This document shows positions 59,859-64,000 of a DNA stretch of 64,000 nt, piece after piece. The translations under genes and the position numbers were made by a program. Numbering within the stretch: the first letter of the stretch is position 1; every line of letters begins with the position of its first letter. The DNA is from Symbiodinium natans. Its lineage: Eukaryota > Sar > Dinophyceae > Suessiales > Symbiodiniaceae. The stretch lies in assembly GCA_905221605.1 (NCBI GenBank), contig CAJNDS010002333.1:357835-421834 (forward strand). The letters are read 5' to 3'. Under the pieces are notes generated by a model that had not been told where the DNA came from, made no database searches, and saw only the letters and a list, made by a program, of their open reading frames with translations.

Positions 59859-62766
59859 ATGAACTCGACAGCCGATTCAGATGAGAACCGATCCTCGAGC
59901 GTGTGCGTGGACACGGAGGACCCAGAGCTTGCCATTGGAGACGACGAGGAGTGGGCTCCGGAGTGGGTTCTTCAGATGAAGCCTTCGGTTTACGAAGCTG
60001 CATTGGTGGTGCCCTTGTTTTCCCGCTGGACGTCCACTGCCTGGGTGTGGTTCTTGCTGACCATGAACTTTGTGATGCAGTTCGCTGTGGTCTACATCCT
60101 CTACACCCAGGTCAGTGCTCCAGAGCCGGCACCAGGTAGGGATTTCTACAGCAGGCAGGAAGAGGGGACCGGCCTCTGTTCTTGGGCCAGGAGTGGGTCG
60201 AGCGCCTCCAAGCTCAAGGGCTTCAACTTCACAGAGGATGTGCTAGTCTGCAGCATGGATGAGGTGCTCCTGACTCGGGATTTTGACACCCCTAAACCCT
60301 AAACCCTAAACCCTAAACCCTAAACCCTAAACCCTAAACCCTAAACCCTAAACCCTAAACCCTTAGGTGCTCCTGACTCGGGACTTTGACACCCTGGACC
60401 TGGATGGCGACGGTCGCTGGACGTATGCGGAGGCCAAGCAGCTGGATACTTGGTAGCCCAGTGGTACCCTTTACTTTTGTTTGGCTATGGGTTTAGGGTT
60501 TAGGGTTTAGGGTTTAGGGCTTAGGGTTTAGGGTTTAGGGTTTAGGGTTTAGGGTTTAGGGTTTAGGGTTTAGGGTTTAGGGTTTAGGGTTTAGGGTTTA
60601 GGGTTTAGGGTTTAGGGTTCCCCTAAAAAAATAACTAACCCCAAAAAGGGTGCCCTTAGTAGAAGATGGTTACTGGGCTACCAAGGATAAGAGGCACCAG
60701 GTCCAGACGGGGCATCAACCCAACCTCGGCAGCGTCTTCGACAGTCTCATGCTCTTGGTGGGGCAGTTTGCCGCGAATCATGCTTCCTTCAAGTGCAAAG
60801 TGGGCGACTATGTGGGGGGCTTCCTAAAGAAGCAGGGCTTCTGGTTTGAAAACCTCACCATCCTGGGTCAGGAAGTGAGCTCGGGCGAGAAAGGAATTCT
60901 TGTTCAAAGCAACACTTTCAGTTATGGGTACGACACGCTCGACAAGTACTTCAAAGTCAAAGACGTTTCTCTGCTGACAATGACAGACAAAGCCGAAACC
61001 ATCTGCCGGATGGCTCCTTGCCTGGACACTGACTACGGGAGGCTGGATAGAACAGACTATGGAGGCTGCGCGTGGTTTCTCAGTGAAGGCATGGACCTGG
61101 AAAAGGGGTATCCAGCGACCAGGAACGGCAGCTTTGATGTCGGAGACTTGAGGTTCCGAGACCTGTGCTGCCTCTTTGGGGGTGGGACGACTTCGCCGAA
61201 TATCACGGGCTTTGGAAGCTACCCAATCAACCTGGCCAGGGAGGACATCTTCCCTGCCGCCGAGTATTTCGCTTGCACGAAGCGTGATGATGCAGAGAGT
61301 TGCATGCGGCAGTTCGGCAGCATGCCCCGTCAATTCTACCAGGCAGAGATTGAGCCTCTGATGGATCTTTGCCTGGTTGCAGACGCGGACATGTGCGGGA
61401 ACATCCTTGCAAGGAAAGCATGGCCAGCAATGTTCACGGAGGGCTTGAACCTGGAGAAGCGTTTCTGGCAAATGCTGGAGAATGTGACGATTCCGCTCCT
61501 CTTTAAAGCAGCTGGCTCTTCAGAGGTTCGACAGCTCAGGCGAGTGTGGTACGAGTACGATATTGGTAGAAATATTAAAAATCATCTTAATAATACCATA
61601 AAAATAGAAGACCGAAATTCAATAATAAAGTAATAATAATCGTACTTAAGAGCAATCGGAATTATAGCAATAGTAACAATAATAATAGTACCAAAAATCA
61701 TCATCATCATCATCATCATAATCATCATAATCATCATAGACATAATTGTGACATAATCATAGTCATAGTGATGATTTTGCTACTGCGAATGACAACAATG
61801 CGGCTGAGGCCTCAAGCAGCTTGTGAGGCAGTCATGACTCACATCTGCCCAGTACTCTGGAAGGCCCTTGGAACAGTTTTTGTGTTCCGTTATTGGGTTC
61901 AATCTAGAATCTAGGTTTTGCTTTCAAATGGTCCAGCCAAGGTACTGTTTACGGACCTGGCTCAATGGAAGACACGCCGTTTGGAGCAGTGCGGGCAGAG
62001 AGCCACAGTTTCCGCAGCTTTCTCGCTTTCCCAGTATCAGCACAGTGCTGACTTCAATGCGCCAATGGGACTTCGGACCCTGGTTTTTCAGGTCTTCCTG
62101 AACCTTCTCGTTTGTTTGTGGGCAACTATCTCCCCCTTGGATTTTTTTCATCTTTGTTTATACTTTTATATAACCCAAGAGGATATTTGAACATGTTGTT
62201 TGTATTAAGGTTCTAAGGGGAGTATATTTTTATAAAACCCAAGAGGATATTAAAAAGAAAAAAAAATATATATATATATATATGAATATTTAGGTTCTAA
62301 GGGGAGTATAGGCAATTGCCAACGTGGAAGAGCTCCGGGATGTGATAACGTGGTGGCTGACTCTCTGCCGGCTGCCTGAAGGAAAGACCATGCACGAGTG
62401 CCTCACGAAAAGCGAGAGCCTATATTCCCCTTGGGATTTTTTTTTCAATAATTTTTTGTTTATAAAAAACCCAAGAGTATATTACTCACATTTTTGTTAA
62501 GGTTCTAAAGGGAGTAAAGGAGCCAGGGAAAGGAGGAACACGTGCGGGCTCTTCCTCGATGGCACCGTAATGCCTCGATCGTCTTGGTGCTCATTCCAAG
62601 AACTGTCTTGTTCGCCATGATCTTCCACGTGGGCATTCTGTTCTTGTTCGTCGTCCGCAGCATGACTGACCTCGTCTTGAACAGCCTGGCTCTTACCTTC
62701 CTCGTGACTGTCGATGACATGCTCTTCGCAGCCTTCGTGGATCAGCGTGCCTGGTTAATGAAATGA
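59859..62766 (+). CDS. Gene E: 617-residue membrane protein with one EF-hand loop, six exons
   Basis: Exons: 59859-60263, 60367-60444, 60686-61525, 61942-62121, 62312-62415 and 62520-62766 (TGA). All phases close and give 617 residues. The N-terminal cytosolic part is acidic (MNSTADSDENRSSSVCVDTE) and is followed by a membrane segment (VWFLLTMNFVMQFAVVYILY). A large Cys-containing, probably lumenal region contains an EF-hand loop DLDGDGRWTYAE with ligands at positions 1, 3, 5 and 12, and Asn-glycosylation sites (NFT, NLT, NIT). C-terminal membrane segments are LVFQVFLNLLVCLW, SIVLVLIPRTVLFAMIFHVG and SLALTFLVTVDDMLFAAFV. I recall proteins of this plan as common in dinoflagellate proteomes with no known function. 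Calcium binding is inferred from the loop only. The intron at 61526-61941 is AT-rich and the least certain junction. Confidence 0.85.
60262..60394 (+). repeat. Intron made of a CCCTAAA array between two 30-bp copies of exon sequence
   Basis: The 30-bp segment starting AGGTGCTCCTGACTCGGG is at 60262-60291 and 60365-60394 with one mismatch (T/C). Between the copies is 73 bp of CCCTAAA only. AG|GT in the first copy serves as donor and TTAG|GT at the second as acceptor (intron 60264-60366). The spliced frame reads DEVLLTRDFDTLDLDGDG. Without the insertion the single copy would read the same, so array plus duplication became an intron without changing the protein. Confidence 0.95.
60445..60685 (+). 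mobile_element. TIR element acting as intron 2 of gene E
   Basis: The inverted ends are CTTGGTAGCCCAGT (60449-60462) and ACTGGGCTACCAAG (60672-60685). The target duplication GATA is at 60445-60448 and 60686-60689. Inside, GTACCCTTT/AAGGGTGCCC arms flank an 18-unit TTTAGGG array. Removing GATA plus the element as a GA-AG intron joins AKQLD to KRHQVQTG. Relatives with the same arms lie at about 7735-7870, 46181-46275 and 54501-54590. Confidence 0.85.
61526..61941 (+). other. Gene E intron 3, AT-rich
   Basis: The proposed ends are TCAGAG|GTTCGA and GCCAAG|GTACTG, joining SSE to VLFTDLAQWKTRR. It contains AATAATA and ATCATC low-complexity sequence and no telomere-like repeat or TIR element, so it may be an older conventional intron. 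Confidence 0.6.
62122..62311 (+). mobile_element. Intron 4 of gene E: two TATATTCCCC-family elements in tandem
   Basis: GGCAA is duplicated at 62121-62125 and 62311-62315. The left end is TATCTCCCCCTTGGATTTTT. A first right end, GGTTCTAAGGGGAGTATA, is at about 62210-62227, then a second copy of the inner part and right end finishing GGGGAGTATA at 62310. Removing 62122-62311 as a GC-AG intron joins LLVCLW to AIANVEELRDV. Confidence 0.85.
62416..62519 (+). mobile_element. Intron 5 of gene E: one TATATTCCCC-family element
   Basis: GAGCC is duplicated at 62416-62420 and 62520-62524. The element runs from TATATTCCCCTTGGGATTTT to GGTTCTAAAGGGAGTAAA. With GA of the left GAGCC as donor and AAAG as acceptor, the spliced message reads TKSESQGKEEHVRALPRWH, the sequence before insertion. 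Confidence 0.9.
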
Positions 62767-63952
62767 ACCTGTTATCACAATCCGAAGAGGTGATGTTCTA
62801 CATGCGCTACTCGTTGTTCTAGTAATTACTATTTCCGGTGTTTTCGATTTCGTACCATTGGCCCCCCTGAGGCACACAAGATCGTGTGACTAAGCTCGAG
62901 GTGGAAGGGAGCACCGGGTCTACCTTGGGCAGGCGCATTCGAAAGGCTAAGCTGTCCCGAGAACTCCTCCTCTTCCTTCCGCTCTTGACAGTGGTCCTTG
63001 TACAAGCAACTCGGAAAGGTTCTCGCATAGAAGAAGGGGGGTTTTTCAGTCGGGAAGAATGGGTTAGCCAGGGATTTGTGTAGGGCCAGCCAAGGCAATC
63101 ATGCACTTCGAATGGACAGCTGAAGTTGGGGATGCTTTGTCCTGCCTTTGCGAGGCGAATGGACATACTTGCTTCACTGACAAAGCTCTCATTGCAACTG
63201 GTGCACATGCCTACAAGAGATAGATGCTTCCCTAGAGGGCATGCGTGCAAGACCTGACGGCCTGGCACAGGCAGTGTGCTGTGCGGCTGTTTTCTCTCTA
63301 GGGCCGGGCTGTCCGGCGATTCTCTTTCGTCAATAGACTCTTTTAGTATCCTGAGTGCCCGTGCACAAGACCCTGGCACGATTTTGGGGTAGCTAGGCTA
63401 CCGGCTTAATTCAAAGTCATCTCTCAAAACCTGCTTGCATCCACGCGGGGCCCTTGCAGAAAGGATTGCATTTCGCTCTTCAAGCATTCGCAGGGAACCC
63501 CAATTTTTAGGAACACGTTTCCGTGCCTTGAATGGCTTGATGTAATTGCTTACATTAGGTTCCCTTTCCCTCTTGCAACCAGTAGTAGGCAATGACGTGA
63601 TGGGTTGAAGGGCGCGCTAGAGATCATTGCAGCAGGGGATTGCAAAGGCATTGTTATGACATATTTCATGATCTAGTGACAAGGGGCAAGAGAGAGCTGG
63701 ATTTTTGGGATGAACCGGGCACAATAAAATATGTAGAGACAGAGAGAGAGAGAGTGCGCATGTTTCAGAGCATATGACAGGGTTTTGTGGCTTCAGGGTT
63801 CAGAGAGTTGTAGATGGTAACAGCTTCCCAACACTGATTGGCGCAGACTCTCAAGGATCCGAACAAAAAAATCAACAGAGGGCGCGGAAGAGAGCGCCCA
63901 AACCCGGCATAGTGGCTTATGCAGGATGTGTGCAGTTGAGGGTGTAACCTTC
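62767..63952. other. Downstream of gene E, no confident gene
   Basis: It is probably 3' UTR and spacer, free of telomere-like repeats. A plus-strand frame at 62886-63083 includes KLSRELLLFLPLLTVVLVQA, a possible membrane segment, and could be an exon of gene E or of a following gene. A 186-codon minus-strand frame (62819-63379) overlaps it and has no family match. Confidence 0.4.
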
Positions 63953-64000
63953 GGATGTCCCCCCTTATTCTAGCAGTCCCTGCATCGAGACTAGAGTACC
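63953..64000. mobile_element. GGGATGTTCCCCC element cut by the window end
   Basis: TCGGATGTCCCCCCTTATTC is followed by TAGCAGTCCCTGCATCGAGA. It matches the left half of the family, and the right half would lie outside the window. Confidence 0.6.

Noticed and set aside
60301-60618. Arrays as assembly artefacts
   Set aside because: Arrays differ in length, orientation and variant content, and their removal restores reading frames with matched duplications, which random misassembly would not produce. Long reads would still be the decisive test.
62819-63379. 186-codon minus-strand ORF as a gene
   Set aside because: No recognisable motif, opposite to all other genes, and overlaps a similarly uninformative plus-strand frame.

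Overview
The window is nuclear DNA of a eukaryote, most likely a dinoflagellate (core alveolate, probably photosynthetic). The evidence is: telomere-type TTTAGGG/CCCTAAA repeats spread through the whole sequence in both orientations; all recognisable genes on the + strand; genes cut into short exons (13-840 nt, mostly 20-140 nt); intron donors that are GT, GC and GA in comparable numbers, with exon junctions mostly of the form AG|G; a papain-family protease with the C-terminal extension I recall from dinoflagellates; and a signal-peptide plus transit-peptide leader like those of peridinin-plastid proteins. Exons were assembled by eye from reading frame, phase and family motifs. There is no transcript evidence, so individual junctions can be off by a few bases.

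Layout, left to right. 1-2.9 kb: telomere-like arrays and short inverted-repeat elements, no gene found. 2.9-8.3 kb: gene A, a Thr/Ser-rich surface protein with a hydrophobic, GPI-signal-like C-terminus. 9.3-9.6 kb: an isolated Cys-rich exon. 10.0-33.2 kb: a C1A (papain/cathepsin) cysteine protease of about 417 residues in about 17 exons; its introns hold a 2.5 kb inverted-repeat-bounded element, two minisatellites and many short elements. 34.9-41.2 kb: gene B, unidentified. 42.6-49.2 kb: gene C, with a CX5R phosphatase signature in its first recognised exon. 49.2-52.1 kb: scattered candidate exons. 52.1-59.2 kb: gene D, a fructosamine-3-kinase-like protein with a plastid-type leader, whose C-terminal half was not found. 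59.9-62.8 kb: gene E, a 617-residue multi-membrane-segment protein with one EF-hand loop, the best-resolved gene here. 62.8-64 kb: one weak ORF and half a mobile element.

The main result concerns the introns. Many are essentially telomere-repeat arrays, often with imperfect or perfect short direct duplications (5-30 bp) of exon sequence on both sides, and removal of one copy plus the array restores the reading frame. The clearest case is in gene E, where a 30-bp exon segment (one mismatch) flanks a pure CCCTAAA array. Other introns of the same gene are short TIR elements with 4-5 bp target duplications, which splicing removes exactly by using GA or GC in the duplicated site as donor and AG at the element end as acceptor. 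About a dozen short TIR families recur across the window, several with a telomere array in their middle. The window therefore looks like a snapshot of intron gain by two routes: DNA-transposon-like introners, and telomere-repeat insertion with duplication of the break site.

No CRISPR, tRNA, rRNA or prokaryotic feature was seen.
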